DNA of 64,000 nt from positions 1,178,001-1,242,000 of the forward strand of contig OZ252212.1 in NCBI GenBank assembly GCA_965248955.1. The letters are read 5' to 3'. Positions 1 to 7,908 of the stretch are shown piece after piece; the first letter of the stretch is position 1, and every line of letters begins with the position of its first letter. The position numbers and the translations under genes were made by a program. The DNA comes from DAOUJH01 sp965248955. GTDB taxonomy: Bacteria; Chloroflexota; Dehalococcoidia; Lucifugimonadales; QGNO01. The notes below the pieces were generated by a model. That model had not been told where the DNA came from. It searched no databases and saw nothing but the letters and a program-made list of their open reading frames with translations.

Positions 1-309
1 GCCGGCCACATGGGCAACGTCCGCGTCACCGCTCGGAACGTAGAGGTAATCCAGGTGGATGTTGAACGTAATCTGCTGCTCATCAAAGGAAGCGTACCGG
101 GCGCCAACCGGCAACTTGTGCTCATTCAGCACACCACGGAAGGCATCCAACGGCTGAAACAGGACCCTATCTGGAGCAGGCCCGTTGAAAAGGCGGACCT
201 TCCGCAAGGGCCGGACGCCGTTGCGGAAGTCGAGGAACAAGCGGAGGCTGCTCCACCTCAAGAAGGGTCGCCGGAGCCAGGCGAAGAAAAGGAAGGGACG
301 GGCCAGTGA
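1..309 (+). CDS. rplC: 50S ribosomal protein L3, C-terminal part (5' end outside window)
   Basis: The first base of the window is in frame with the C-terminal third of L3, an early-assembly 23S rRNA-binding protein. The segment from GHMGNVRVT through the NLLLIKGSVPG motif is the conserved L3 core. About 40 further residues rich in Glu, Ala and Pro follow, ending EEKEGTGQ. The usual L3 stops soon after the core, so this tail is extra and resembles tails on other ribosomal proteins here. The stop overlaps the GTG start of rplD by 4 nt. The true start lies upstream of the window. Confidence 0.93.
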   Translation, partial: AGHMGNVRVTARNVEVIQVDVERNLLLIKGSVPGANRQLVLIQHTTEGIQRLKQDPIWSRPVEKADLPQGPDAVAEVEEQAEAAPPQEGSPEPGEEKEGTGQ

Positions 310-1106
310 AGCTTCCCGTAATGGATATAACGGGTACCCAGGTTGGAACGCTGGAAGTCAGCGATCGTTTGTTTGATGTTCCAGCCAACCAGCCGGTGGT
401 GCACCAGGCCATGGTGCGCCAGCTTGCCAATGCCAGGCAGGGCACATCCTCCACCAAGACGCGCGGCCATGTATCGGGCGGTGGAGCCAAGCCCAGGCCC
501 CAGAAGCATAGCGGACGTGCCAGGCAGGGCAGCATACGTTCTCCCCATTACTCAGGTGGAGGCATTGTGTTCGGCCCCAGCCCGCGGAGTTTCCGTCAGA
601 GCATGCCCAAAAAGATGCGCAGACTCGCCATTCGCTGCCTGCTCTCGGATAAGGCCAGAGAAAACAGGCTGACTCTTCTTCAACACATGGACCTGCCCAC
701 TTCCCGGACCAAGGAGATGGTAGGCGTCCTAAAGGCACTGGACGCAACCTCCAGCACCCTGATAGTCACGCATCAACCAAGCAGCAACGTGGTAATCTCT
801 GCTCGCAACATCAAGGATGTAAGAACGCTCCCCGCCTCCAATATCAATGTCCTCGACTTGCTGAAACACGACCGCCTCATCATGACGGTAGATGCCGTCC
901 ACCAGGCGGAAGAGCTTTGGGCGGGCGGTGTAACATCCGCCGAAGTGGAGATGGAACCAAAGGCCGGGACGCGCCGGCGTGCTTTGGCCTCCTCTGCCCG
1001 CGGCGGCAGGGTCCGGCGAACCATGGCAAGCGCGGACCAAGAACCGCAGGTGGAACCGGAGTCGGAACCGCCGGCGGAAACCAAAGAAGGGCGTGAGGAG
1101 GCGTAG
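306..1106 (+). CDS. rplD: 50S ribosomal protein L4
   Basis: L4 binds 23S rRNA and lines the exit tunnel; in some bacteria it also feeds back on its own operon. The protein has 266 residues, whereas L4 is normally about 205. The core, including the basic loop with GGGAKPRPQKHSGRARQGS, is typical. The extra C-terminal part starts with a basic Arg-rich stretch and ends in an acidic Glu/Pro run. The GTG start overlaps the rplC stop. Order rplC-rplD-rplW-rplB is the classic S10 operon order. Confidence 0.96.
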   Translation: MKLPVMDITGTQVGTLEVSDRLFDVPANQPVVHQAMVRQLANARQGTSSTKTRGHVSGGGAKPRPQKHSGRARQGSIRSPHYSGGGIVFGPSPRSFRQSMPKKMRRLAIRCLLSDKARENRLTLLQHMDLPTSRTKEMVGVLKALDATSSTLIVTHQPSSNVVISARNIKDVRTLPASNINVLDLLKHDRLIMTVDAVHQAEELWAGGVTSAEVEMEPKAGTRRRALASSARGGRVRRTMASADQEPQVEPESEPPAETKEGREEA

Positions 1107-1108
1107 CC

Positions 1109-1393
1109 ATGCAACAGCTCAACATCCTGCTGCGTCCCATAGTCACTGAGAAAAGTACCCTGCTCCAGGAGCGGAACAAGTATGTGTTCGAGATTACGCC
1201 TAGAGCCAATAAGATAATGGTAAAAGAGGCGGTGCAGCGCGCCTACAACGTAGGAGTGCTCCAGGTGAACATTTTGAAGAACAGGGGCAAGAGGAAGCGC
1301 TTTGGCCCCCGCTGGACACGAACGCGAGACCGCAAGAAAGCGATTGTGACCCTCAAGCCCGGCGATAGGATCGAGATATTCCAGGGAGCGTAG
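1109..1393 (+). CDS. rplW: 50S ribosomal protein L23
   Basis: L23 sits at the tunnel exit and docks trigger factor and SRP. The 94-residue length is typical. It has the IVTEKSTLL N-terminus and a conserved basic loop (GKRKRFGPRWTRTRDRKKAIVTL). It starts 2 nt after the rplD stop, preceded by a GGAGG ribosome binding site inside the end of rplD. Confidence 0.97.
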   Translation: MQQLNILLRPIVTEKSTLLQERNKYVFEITPRANKIMVKEAVQRAYNVGVLQVNILKNRGKRKRFGPRWTRTRDRKKAIVTLKPGDRIEIFQGA

Positions 1394-1396
1394 CCC

Positions 1397-2230
1397 ATGC
1401 CGTTGAAGACATATAGACCCACAACTCCCTCCAGGCGCGGAGCGGTTTCCAACACTTTCGAAGAGTTGACCAGCTCCAGCCCTGAAAAGTCGCTCGCTGC
1501 CCCGCTGAAGCGTTCCGGTGGAAGAAACTCCAGGGGAAAGATCACGGTGCGTCGTCGCGGCGGCGGCGCCAAAAGGTCTTACCGCATCATAGACTTCAAG
1601 CGAGACAAGCTGGGAGTGCCCGGCAAGGTGGCGGCCATCGAGTACGACCCCAACCGCTCGGCAAGGATTGCCCTCATCCACTACGCGGACGGAGAAAAGC
1701 GTTACATAATACATCCCGAGAAGTTGAAGGTGGGGGACCGCGTTGAAGCCGGCCCTGACGCCGAGGTCAAGGTTGGCAATGCGCTTCCCCTGAGCCATAT
1801 ACCCACGGGCACCCAGGTGCACAACATAGAAATGCAGCCCGGCATGGGCGGCAAGATAGTCCGCAGCGCCGGTCTGTCGGCACAGGTGTTGGCCAAGGAG
1901 CCCAATTACACGCTCATCAGGTTGCCATCGGGCGAGGTTAGACGCATGCTCAGCCAGTCCATGGCTACCGTTGGTGAGGTGGGAAACGCGGACAACAAGA
2001 ACGTGAAGCTGGGCAAGGCCGGCAAGAAGAGACACCTTGGCAGGCGCCCCTCAGTGCGAGGTGCCGCCATGACCCCCAGAGACCATCCCCACGGAGGCGG
2101 TGAAGGCCGTTCACCCATAGGTATGCCCGGGCCCAAAACGCCCTGGGGTAAGCCCGCACTAGGTTACAAAACGCGCCGAAACAGTCGTACCGATAATATG
2201 ATAGTCCGCAGGAGAGGCAATAGGAGGTAG
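1397..2230 (+). CDS. rplB: 50S ribosomal protein L2
   Basis: L2 is a peptidyl-transferase-centre protein. The 277-residue length is normal. The conserved C-terminal motif HPHGGGEGRSPIG, which holds the universally conserved His near the catalytic centre, is present around residue 230. It starts 3 nt after rplW and is followed by rpsS. Confidence 0.98.
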   Translation: MPLKTYRPTTPSRRGAVSNTFEELTSSSPEKSLAAPLKRSGGRNSRGKITVRRRGGGAKRSYRIIDFKRDKLGVPGKVAAIEYDPNRSARIALIHYADGEKRYIIHPEKLKVGDRVEAGPDAEVKVGNALPLSHIPTGTQVHNIEMQPGMGGKIVRSAGLSAQVLAKEPNYTLIRLPSGEVRRMLSQSMATVGEVGNADNKNVKLGKAGKKRHLGRRPSVRGAAMTPRDHPHGGGEGRSPIGMPGPKTPWGKPALGYKTRRNSRTDNMIVRRRGNRR

Positions 2231-2242
2231 GGTAGATAAGTT

Positions 2243-2527
2243 ATGTCACGCTCGATAAAAAAGGGGCCTTACGTGCACCCAAAGCTGGCAAAGAAAGTGG
2301 CAACAGTGCAGAGAAGCGGGTCTCGCACGGTAATCCGCACTTGGTCGCGCGCTTCCATGATTATGCCGGATATGTTGGGATTGACCATCGCCGTTCATGA
2401 CGGCCGCCGCCACGTGCCTATCTTCGTCACTGAGAACATGGTAGGGCACCGCCTGGGAGAGTTCGCCCCCACCCGGACGTTCCGGGGACACTCCTCCAAG
2501 TCTGAGCGCACCAGTTCGGTGAGGTAA
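2243..2527 (+). CDS. rpsS: 30S ribosomal protein S19
   Basis: S19 is a 30S head protein that contacts S13 and tRNA. It has 94 residues, with the typical MSRSIKKGPYV N-terminus and the GHRLGEFAPTRTFRGH signature. It starts 12 nt after rplB and is followed within 2 nt by rplV. Confidence 0.98.
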   Translation: MSRSIKKGPYVHPKLAKKVATVQRSGSRTVIRTWSRASMIMPDMLGLTIAVHDGRRHVPIFVTENMVGHRLGEFAPTRTFRGHSSKSERTSSVR

Positions 2528-2529
2528 GC

Positions 2530-2865
2530 ATGCCTGCACAAGCCACAGCCAAGAATATCAGTATATCCGCCAAAAAGCTGAAGTGGGTGGCAGCCCTGGT
2601 CCGCGGCAGAAGGGTTGATGAGGCGCTTACCGTATTGCATCATCAGCCGACGCCCGCTGCAAGAGAAGTGGCCAAAGTGTTGAAGTCGGCGGTAGCTAAT
2701 GCCGAGAACAATCTGCTGCTTGAGCCTGATGAGTTGAGAGTGGCGCAGATATACGCCAATCAAGCCCCGTCCCTGAAGCGGTTCAGGGCTTCGGCGCGGG
2801 GACGCGCTGGGCGTATAAGCAAGCGCTCCAGCCATATCACCGTTGTAGTGAATGAGGAGGTTTAA
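2530..2865 (+). CDS. rplV: 50S ribosomal protein L22
   Basis: L22 is an exit-tunnel protein whose beta-hairpin reaches the constriction. The length of 111 residues is normal. It shows the KNISISAKKLKWVA start and the C-terminal RASARGRAGRISKRSSHITVVV loop. Its stop is immediately followed by the TTG start of rpsC, consistent with coupled translation. Confidence 0.97.
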   Translation: MPAQATAKNISISAKKLKWVAALVRGRRVDEALTVLHHQPTPAAREVAKVLKSAVANAENNLLLEPDELRVAQIYANQAPSLKRFRASARGRAGRISKRSSHITVVVNEEV

Positions 2866-3687
2866 TTGGGCCAGAAGACCCATCCCATAGGCTTTCGACT
2901 TGGCATCATTAAGGACTGGGACGCCAAGTGGTTTGCTGCTAAGAGCGAGACCTACAGAGACCTCCTTCAGGAGGATCTGAAGATCAGAAAGCACATCAAC
3001 AAAACATACGTGGACGCCGGTATAGCCCTGGTGAATATAGAACGTCCCAGCAATGACTTGGTGATCACCATGCATACCTCGCGTCCCGGCATAGTCATCG
3101 GGCGCGGCGGCCAGCGTATAGAAGAGCTGCGAAGGGACATTGAGAACATCACCGGCAAACGGGCCAGGGTCAACGTCCAGGAGATCCGCCAGCCGGAGCT
3201 GAACGCTTACCTGGTAGCAAGGAACATCGCGGACCAGCTTGAGCGCAGGGTGGCTTTCCGCCGCGCCATGCGGCAGGCTTTGTCCAGGGCCATGCAGGCC
3301 GGCGCCCAGGGTATCAAGATTGTCTCCTCTGGCCGGCTGGGAGGCAACGAGATAGCCCGGAAAGAGAAAACTATGGAGGGGCGCGTTCCCCTGCACACGC
3401 TGCGCGCCGATATAGATTACGGGTTGGCTGAAGCTGCTACCACCATGGGCAGAATAGGCATCAAGGTCTGGTTATACAAGGGTGATATCTTGCCGCAGCA
3501 GCAGGAAGAGGTAGAGGAGCTGGGAACAATAGAGGTGACCCTCCAAGCCGGTGACACAGATTCAGAGAGAGACGGAGTTGATGAGGCGCTGGCATCCGGC
3601 AGCGGGAGGAGTACACATACCAGCGATGTTCAGGATGATTCAGTGAAGGATACGGAGGCAGAGGATGTTGCAGCCAAAGAGAGTTAA
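2866..3687 (+). CDS. rpsC: 30S ribosomal protein S3, extended C-terminus
   Basis: S3 is a 30S mRNA-entry protein with a KH domain (GRGGQRIEELRRDIENITGK around residues 80-100) followed by the S3 C-terminal domain. It starts with TTG directly after the rplV stop, with AGGAGG just upstream. The length is 273 residues, against about 210-230 normally. The last 45 or so residues are an acidic Ser/Asp/Glu tail. The 3' end overlaps rplP by 23 nt. Confidence 0.96.
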   Translation: MGQKTHPIGFRLGIIKDWDAKWFAAKSETYRDLLQEDLKIRKHINKTYVDAGIALVNIERPSNDLVITMHTSRPGIVIGRGGQRIEELRRDIENITGKRARVNVQEIRQPELNAYLVARNIADQLERRVAFRRAMRQALSRAMQAGAQGIKIVSSGRLGGNEIARKEKTMEGRVPLHTLRADIDYGLAEAATTMGRIGIKVWLYKGDILPQQQEEVEELGTIEVTLQAGDTDSERDGVDEALASGSGRSTHTSDVQDDSVKDTEAEDVAAKES

Positions 3688-4102
3688 GTACCGCAAAACG
3701 CATCGCGGCCGCAGGCGCGGCGCATCACATGCTGGTAATCGGGTACTCTTTGGCGATTTTGCCATGAAGGCAATGGAGCCCGCCTGGATCACGGCGCGCC
3801 AGATAGAGGCGGGCCGCCGAGCCATTACGCGTCACGTACGCAGAGGCGGCAACATCTGGATCCGGGTCTTCCCGGACAAGCCCATCACCAAGAAACCAGC
3901 GGAAACCCGGCAGGGATCAGGCAAAGGCCCCGTGGACCAGTGGGTTGTCGTGGTCAAGCCAGGCAGAATTCTCTACGAAATCGCTGGCGTTCCTGAGGAT
4001 ACTGCAAAAGAGGCTTTGCGCCTAGCTTCTCACAAGATGCCCATAGACGTCCGCATCATTGCCCGGCAAGACGCTCACGCCTCCGCCGGAGTTGGAGAGT
4101 AA
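3665..4102 (+). CDS. rplP: 50S ribosomal protein L16
   Basis: L16 is a late-assembling protein near the A site and 5S rRNA. It has 145 residues with the conserved MLQPKRVKYRKTHRGRRRG start and the RQIEAGRRAITRHVRRGGNIWIRVFPDKPIT signature. The ATG lies inside the 3' end of rpsC. rpmC follows after 2 nt. Confidence 0.98.
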   Translation: MLQPKRVKYRKTHRGRRRGASHAGNRVLFGDFAMKAMEPAWITARQIEAGRRAITRHVRRGGNIWIRVFPDKPITKKPAETRQGSGKGPVDQWVVVVKPGRILYEIAGVPEDTAKEALRLASHKMPIDVRIIARQDAHASAGVGE

Positions 4103-4104
4103 CC

Positions 4105-4308
4105 GTGCGTATCTATGAAATAAGGGCTTTGGCCCAGGAAGACTTGGAGAAAGAGCTGCAAGAGACCTACAAAGAGGCGTTGAACGTGCGCTTCCGGCTT
4201 TCGACGCGGCAGTTGAGCGATACCTCGCAGCAAAAAAAGGTGCGCCGCAAGATAGCTAGAATCAATACCGTACTGCGGGAGCGTCAGATGTTGGAGCAGG
4301 CAAAATGA
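4105..4308 (+). CDS. rpmC: 50S ribosomal protein L29
   Basis: A small two-helix tunnel-exit protein of 67 residues. It shows the typical ALAQEDLEKELQETYKEALNVRFRL and KVRRKIARINTVLRER segments. It starts with GTG 2 nt after rplP and overlaps the ATG of rpsQ by 4 nt. Confidence 0.95.
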   Translation: MRIYEIRALAQEDLEKELQETYKEALNVRFRLSTRQLSDTSQQKKVRRKIARINTVLRERQMLEQAK

Positions 4309-5021
4309 GCGCTGCAAACCGCAAAAGACGCATCGGCCAAGTGGTCAGTGATAAAATGGACAAGACCGTGGTGGTCGCCGTCCAGTGGCGGCAGCGGCAT
4401 CCCGTATATCGCAAGAGCATACGCCGCATCTCCAAGTTCCACGCACACGATGAGCAGAACGACGCCCGCATAGGCGACCGGGTGCTAATAGTGGAGACCA
4501 AGCCATTGTCCCGCCTCAAACGGTGGCGCATAGCCGAGATACTGGAACGGCGCGAAGTTCCGGAGATAGCGCCACAGGAGATAGGCGCGGAAATAGAGGA
4601 AGAGATCGCCCAACCAGAGGCTGCTGTAGCCGCGGCAGACGCCCCTCAGGCTGAAACGGCAGATACAGCCGGACCTGAAGTGGCCGTGGAGTCTGAACAG
4701 GAAGCGGCTGAGGAGCCTGAACGGGAAGCGGCCGGGGAGGCTGAACGGGAAGCGGCCGGGGAGTCTGAACAGGAACGGATGTCCCTGGAAGAGGCCGCCC
4801 CGCAGGCTGAGGAGCCCGGATCTGAATTGGAACTACCCGACGCAGAGGCGACGGTAGAACATATTGCTGAAGCCGGGGAGCCCTCCGCGGATGAAGCACC
4901 GTCCCAGGATGCTCCATCCACCGGGCAGGAGCCGGAGGCTGAGGCCTCCAGGGAAACGGAAGAGGAGATTGGACGGGCGTTTGAAGAGGTTGAAGAGAAG
5001 GAAAGCAAGGAAAGACCGTGA
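4305..5021 (+). CDS. rpsQ: 30S ribosomal protein S17 with a ~150-residue acidic tail
   Basis: Residues 1-85 are an ordinary S17 OB-fold (RRIGQVVSDKMDKTVVVAV; KPLSRLKRWRIAEIL), a 16S rRNA 5'-domain binder. The protein runs to 238 residues instead of about 85. The extra part is nearly all Glu, Ala, Pro, Ser and Asp, and includes 24-nt tandem repeats encoding EREAAGEA-like octads. The reading frame stays open to a GTGA overlap with rplN, so the tail is probably real. Such a tail would be flexible and strongly negative. Its function is unknown. Confidence 0.93.
   Translation: MSAANRKRRIGQVVSDKMDKTVVVAVQWRQRHPVYRKSIRRISKFHAHDEQNDARIGDRVLIVETKPLSRLKRWRIAEILERREVPEIAPQEIGAEIEEEIAQPEAAVAAADAPQAETADTAGPEVAVESEQEAAEEPEREAAGEAEREAAGESEQERMSLEEAAPQAEEPGSELELPDAEATVEHIAEAGEPSADEAPSQDAPSTGQEPEAEASRETEEEIGRAFEEVEEKESKERP
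4692..4775 (+). repeat. 24-bp tandem repeats inside the rpsQ tail
   Basis: Three full 24-bp units (4692-4715, 4716-4739, 4740-4763) and a half unit (4764-4775) each encode a (S/P/A)-E-(Q/R)-E-A-A-(E/G)-E octad. Units two and three differ at a single base in the first codon. This is recent in-frame expansion of the acidic S17 tail. Confidence 0.9.
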
Positions 5022-5386
5022 TACAGACGTACTCCAGGCTCACAGTAGCCGATAACTCAGGCGCCAGGGTGATCATGTGCATCAATGTCCCGGGAGGCAC
5101 CCGCAAGCGCTATGCTCGCGTGGGTGACGTTATCGTCGCCGCCGTCAAGGAGGCCACGCCCAACGCCCCGGTGAAAGCCGGAGACGTGGTCAAAGCGGTG
5201 GTGGTTAGGACGTCTCAGCCCTACCGGCGTCCTGACGGCTCACATATCCGGTTCGATGATAATGCAGCCGTAGTTCTCACCGATCAGCTTTTGCCCAGGG
5301 GGACCCGCATCTTCGGCCCGGTGGCTCGGGAGCTGCGAGACAAAGAGTATATGCGGATAGTTTCCCTGGCGCCGGAGGTGCTCTAG
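5018..5386 (+). CDS. rplN: 50S ribosomal protein L14
   Basis: L14 is a subunit-interface protein at bridges B5/B8. The 122-residue length is normal. It shows the IQTYSRLTVADNSGAR start and the FDDNAAVVLTDQLLPRGTRIFGPVARELR signature. The GTG start overlaps the rpsQ stop by 4 nt, and the stop shares one base with the GTG start of rplX. Confidence 0.98.
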   Translation: MIQTYSRLTVADNSGARVIMCINVPGGTRKRYARVGDVIVAAVKEATPNAPVKAGDVVKAVVVRTSQPYRRPDGSHIRFDDNAAVVLTDQLLPRGTRIFGPVARELRDKEYMRIVSLAPEVL

Positions 5387-5700
5387 TGAACATTAGAAGG
5401 AACGATACGGTGGAGGTCATCTCCGGCAAGGACGCCGGAAAGAGGGGTACGGTCCAGGCTGTCCTGCCTGTCAAGAGCCGCCTCACCGTGGAAGGTGTCA
5501 ATATAGTTAGAAAGCACCAGCGCCCTACCTCCACCCTGCGGCAGGCAGGAATAATCCAGTTGGAAGCCTCTCTCCATGCTTCCAGGGTTATGCTGGTTTG
5601 TCCAAACTGCAGCAAAGCGGTCCGCGTTGGCCGCACTTATCTTGACGATGGTCGTAAAGTACGGGTGTGTCGTTCTTGCAAAGAAATGATCGATAGATAG
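5386..5700 (+). CDS. rplX: 50S ribosomal protein L24, zinc-ribbon type
   Basis: L24 is an assembly-initiator protein with a KOW motif (NDTVEVISGKDAGKRGTVQAVLP at the N-terminus). At 104 residues it is normal in length. The C-terminal half carries two CxxC pairs (CPNC and CRSC), suggesting a bound zinc. It starts with GTG overlapping the rplN stop. Confidence 0.96.
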   Translation: MNIRRNDTVEVISGKDAGKRGTVQAVLPVKSRLTVEGVNIVRKHQRPTSTLRQAGIIQLEASLHASRVMLVCPNCSKAVRVGRTYLDDGRKVRVCRSCKEMIDR

Positions 5701-5709
5701 AAAGACGTT

Positions 5710-6393
5710 ATGGAAGAAGTACAAAAGCAACCAGAATCAGAGTCTGCCCGGAGCCGGAAGAAGCCGGCCTCTCCCCAGCGTGGACGCCGAGCCAGGCCGC
5801 AGCGTACTCAAGAAAGTGGCTCTCAACCCGTTCCCAACCACGTGCCAACTCTGCTACTCAAGTACCGTCAGGAGTTTGTGCCTCAGCTCATCAGTGAATT
5901 TGGCTACAAGGTCCCTCTGCAGGCCCCACGCATGAAGAAAGTCGTGATGAACGTGGGTTTGGGAGAGGCGCTGACCAACTCCAATGCCATTGACTCCGTA
6001 TCTCAAATGCTAACCGCCATCTCCGGGCAGAAGCCCGTCGTCACCAAGGCCAGGAAGTCCATAGCGGGCTTCAAGATCAGAGACGGCATGCAGATTGGCG
6101 TCATGGTCACTCTAAGAGGGCGCCGCATGTATGAATTCATGGAAAGGCTCATCAATGCCGCGCTCCCCCGCATACGGGACTTCCGCGGCGTGCCCAGAAC
6201 CAGCTTCGACGGGCGAGGGAACTACTCGTTGGGCATCAGAGAACAGATCATCTTCCCAGAGATAGACTACAACCGAATAGACCGCATCCGCAGCTTCCAG
6301 GTGACTTTTGTCACCACCGCCCAGAAGGATGAAGAAGCAATCCGCCTCCTGGAAATGTTCGGAGTACCGTTTGCCATGGAGCAGATCGACTGA
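5710..6393 (+). CDS. rplE: 50S ribosomal protein L5 with N-terminal extension
   Basis: L5 binds 5S rRNA in the central protuberance. The core begins at about residue 45 (LLLKYRQEFVPQLISEFGY) and is typical (GLGEAL; RKSIAGFKIRDGMQIG; GNYSLGIREQIIFPEIDYN). The first 45 residues are an extra Arg/Pro/Ser-rich extension. An in-frame GTG at 5842 would give a standard-length protein but lacks a clear ribosome binding site, so the upstream ATG is preferred. Confidence 0.94.
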   Translation: MEEVQKQPESESARSRKKPASPQRGRRARPQRTQESGSQPVPNHVPTLLLKYRQEFVPQLISEFGYKVPLQAPRMKKVVMNVGLGEALTNSNAIDSVSQMLTAISGQKPVVTKARKSIAGFKIRDGMQIGVMVTLRGRRMYEFMERLINAALPRIRDFRGVPRTSFDGRGNYSLGIREQIIFPEIDYNRIDRIRSFQVTFVTTAQKDEEAIRLLEMFGVPFAMEQID

Positions 6394-6400
6394 GGTAAGA

Positions 6401-6586
6401 ATGGCCAAAGCAGCAAAAGTAGCCAAATGGCGGAAGCCGCCAAAGTTCAAAGTACAGCATCACAACCGTTGCAACCTCTGTGGGAGGCCCAGGGCGTATA
6501 TTCGCCACTTTGGACTGTGCCGCATTTGTTTCAGAACACTCTCTTTGCGCGGCGAGCTTCCCGGTATCAGAAAGGCTAGTTGGTAG
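6401..6586 (+). CDS. rpsN: 30S ribosomal protein S14, type Z (zinc-binding)
   Basis: A 61-residue S14 of the short zinc-binding class, with Cys24-x2-Cys27 and Cys40-x2-Cys43. The C-terminal FRTLSLRGELPGIRKASW is the S14 signature. The start chosen is the ATG at 6401, right after rplE and preceded by GAGGTAAG. A longer in-frame opening begins inside rplE but has no support. Confidence 0.97.
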   Translation: MAKAAKVAKWRKPPKFKVQHHNRCNLCGRPRAYIRHFGLCRICFRTLSLRGELPGIRKASW

Positions 6587-6594
6587 GTGCTACT

Positions 6595-6993
6595 GTGACT
6601 CAAACGGATCCCATTGGAGACATGCTAACAAGGATACGCAACGGCATTGCCGTGCACCGGGATTGGGTGTCCACCCCACCTTCCAAGCTGAAGGGAGCTA
6701 TCCTAGAGCTTCTGAAGAATGAAGCCTTCATCAGTGACTATCATCTGTTCCGGGAAGAGGCCGGCGAGGTGCTGCGCATCAGGCTCCTCTATGACGACGA
6801 CAACCAGCCCGCCATAAAGGGGCTCAGGCGCATCAGCAAGCCCGGCTTGCGAGTGTACGTCGACAAAAAGCAGCTTCCGCGCTTCTACGGCGGTCGCGGC
6901 CTGTCGATCATATCCACATCCAAGGGCTTGCTGAGCGGGCAGGACGCTTGGCGACGGGGAATAGGGGGAGAAATACTATGTTACGTTTGGTAG
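6595..6993 (+). CDS. rpsH: 30S ribosomal protein S8
   Basis: S8 is a 16S central-domain binder. From the GTG at 6595 it has 132 residues and begins MTQTDPIGDMLTRIRNG, the standard S8 N-terminus. The upstream in-frame TTG at 6580 would add five non-conserved residues, and GGTAGGTG is well placed for 6595. The C-terminus (GRGLSIISTSKGLLSG...GGEILCYVW) is conserved. Confidence 0.97.
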   Translation: MTQTDPIGDMLTRIRNGIAVHRDWVSTPPSKLKGAILELLKNEAFISDYHLFREEAGEVLRIRLLYDDDNQPAIKGLRRISKPGLRVYVDKKQLPRFYGGRGLSIISTSKGLLSGQDAWRRGIGGEILCYVW

Positions 6994-6997
6994 AAGT

Positions 6998-7543
6998 ATG
7001 TCCAGAATAGGCAGGCAGCCAATAGAGATACCGCTAGGAGTCAATGTCAAGGTGGAGCCCGGTCTGGTCAGCGTAGAGGGTCCCAAGGGCTCCCTGGTGC
7101 AACAGATCAGAGACGGCATAAGCGTAGCGGTGAACGACTCTCAGATCCTGGTGACTAGAGAATCCGAAGCTAGAGAGCAGCGTTCCCTGCATGGATTGAC
7201 GCGCACTTTGATAGCCAACATGATCGTGGGTGTCTCCCAGGGATTCCAAAAGACCCTGGACATAGTTGGGGTGGGATATAGAGCCCAGCAATCCGGCCGC
7301 AACGTGATAGTCCAGGTCGGCTACTCCCATCCCGTGGAAGTGCAGCCCATGGAGGGCGTAGACCTTGAAGTGCAGGGCAATAACCGTATTCACGTGAATG
7401 GTATAGACAAACAGCTGGTGGGAGAGATGGCCGCCCGTATCAAGAGGGTACGCCGCCCCAACGCCTATACCGGCAAAGGGATAAGGTATCTTGACGAGCG
7501 GATCCGTCTCAAACCGGGCAAGAGTGCGGTGAGGGCTAGGTAA
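6998..7543 (+). CDS. rplF: 50S ribosomal protein L6
   Basis: L6 has two tandem L6 domains and lies near the sarcin-ricin loop. The 181-residue length is normal. It shows the MSRIGRQPIEIP start and the C-terminal RIKRVRRPNAYTGKGIRYLDE signature. It lies 4 nt after rpsH and 2 nt before rplR. Confidence 0.98.
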   Translation: MSRIGRQPIEIPLGVNVKVEPGLVSVEGPKGSLVQQIRDGISVAVNDSQILVTRESEAREQRSLHGLTRTLIANMIVGVSQGFQKTLDIVGVGYRAQQSGRNVIVQVGYSHPVEVQPMEGVDLEVQGNNRIHVNGIDKQLVGEMAARIKRVRRPNAYTGKGIRYLDERIRLKPGKSAVRAR

Positions 7544-7545
7544 AC

Positions 7546-7908
7546 ATGGTTCGAAAACAAAGCAGGACCCACAGCAGACACTCTAGGCATCTCCGTGTAC
7601 GCAAGAAAGTGGCGGGGACAACCGAGCGGCCCAGGTTGAGCGTGTTCCGTAGCCTGCGCCAGGTATATGCTCAGGTCATCGACGACTCAAGAGGCCGCAC
7701 GATTGCTGCCGCCTCTAGTCTGTCTCTGAAACAGAACGGAGCGGGTACGGTGAAGACACAGGCCGCAGCTGCTGTGGGCAAACAGATTGCGGAGGCGGCG
7801 AACAAAGCAGGTGTTACCAGGGTCATCTTTGATAGAGGGGGATATAAATACCACGGTAGGGTCAAGGCACTGGCCGATGCTGCCCGTGAGGGAGGTCTTG
7901 AATTCTAA
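7546..7908 (+). CDS. rplR: 50S ribosomal protein L18
   Basis: L18 is a 5S rRNA-binding protein of 120 residues. It shows RLSVFRSLRQVYAQVIDD and the C-terminal VIFDRGGYKYHGRVKALADAAREGGLEF signature. The stop overlaps the ATG of rpsE by one base. Confidence 0.98.
   Translation: MVRKQSRTHSRHSRHLRVRKKVAGTTERPRLSVFRSLRQVYAQVIDDSRGRTIAAASSLSLKQNGAGTVKTQAAAAVGKQIAEAANKAGVTRVIFDRGGYKYHGRVKALADAAREGGLEF

Noticed and set aside
773..2035. 420-residue - strand ORF across rplD-rplB
   Set aside because: Antisense to three certain ribosomal protein genes; a GC-rich shadow frame.
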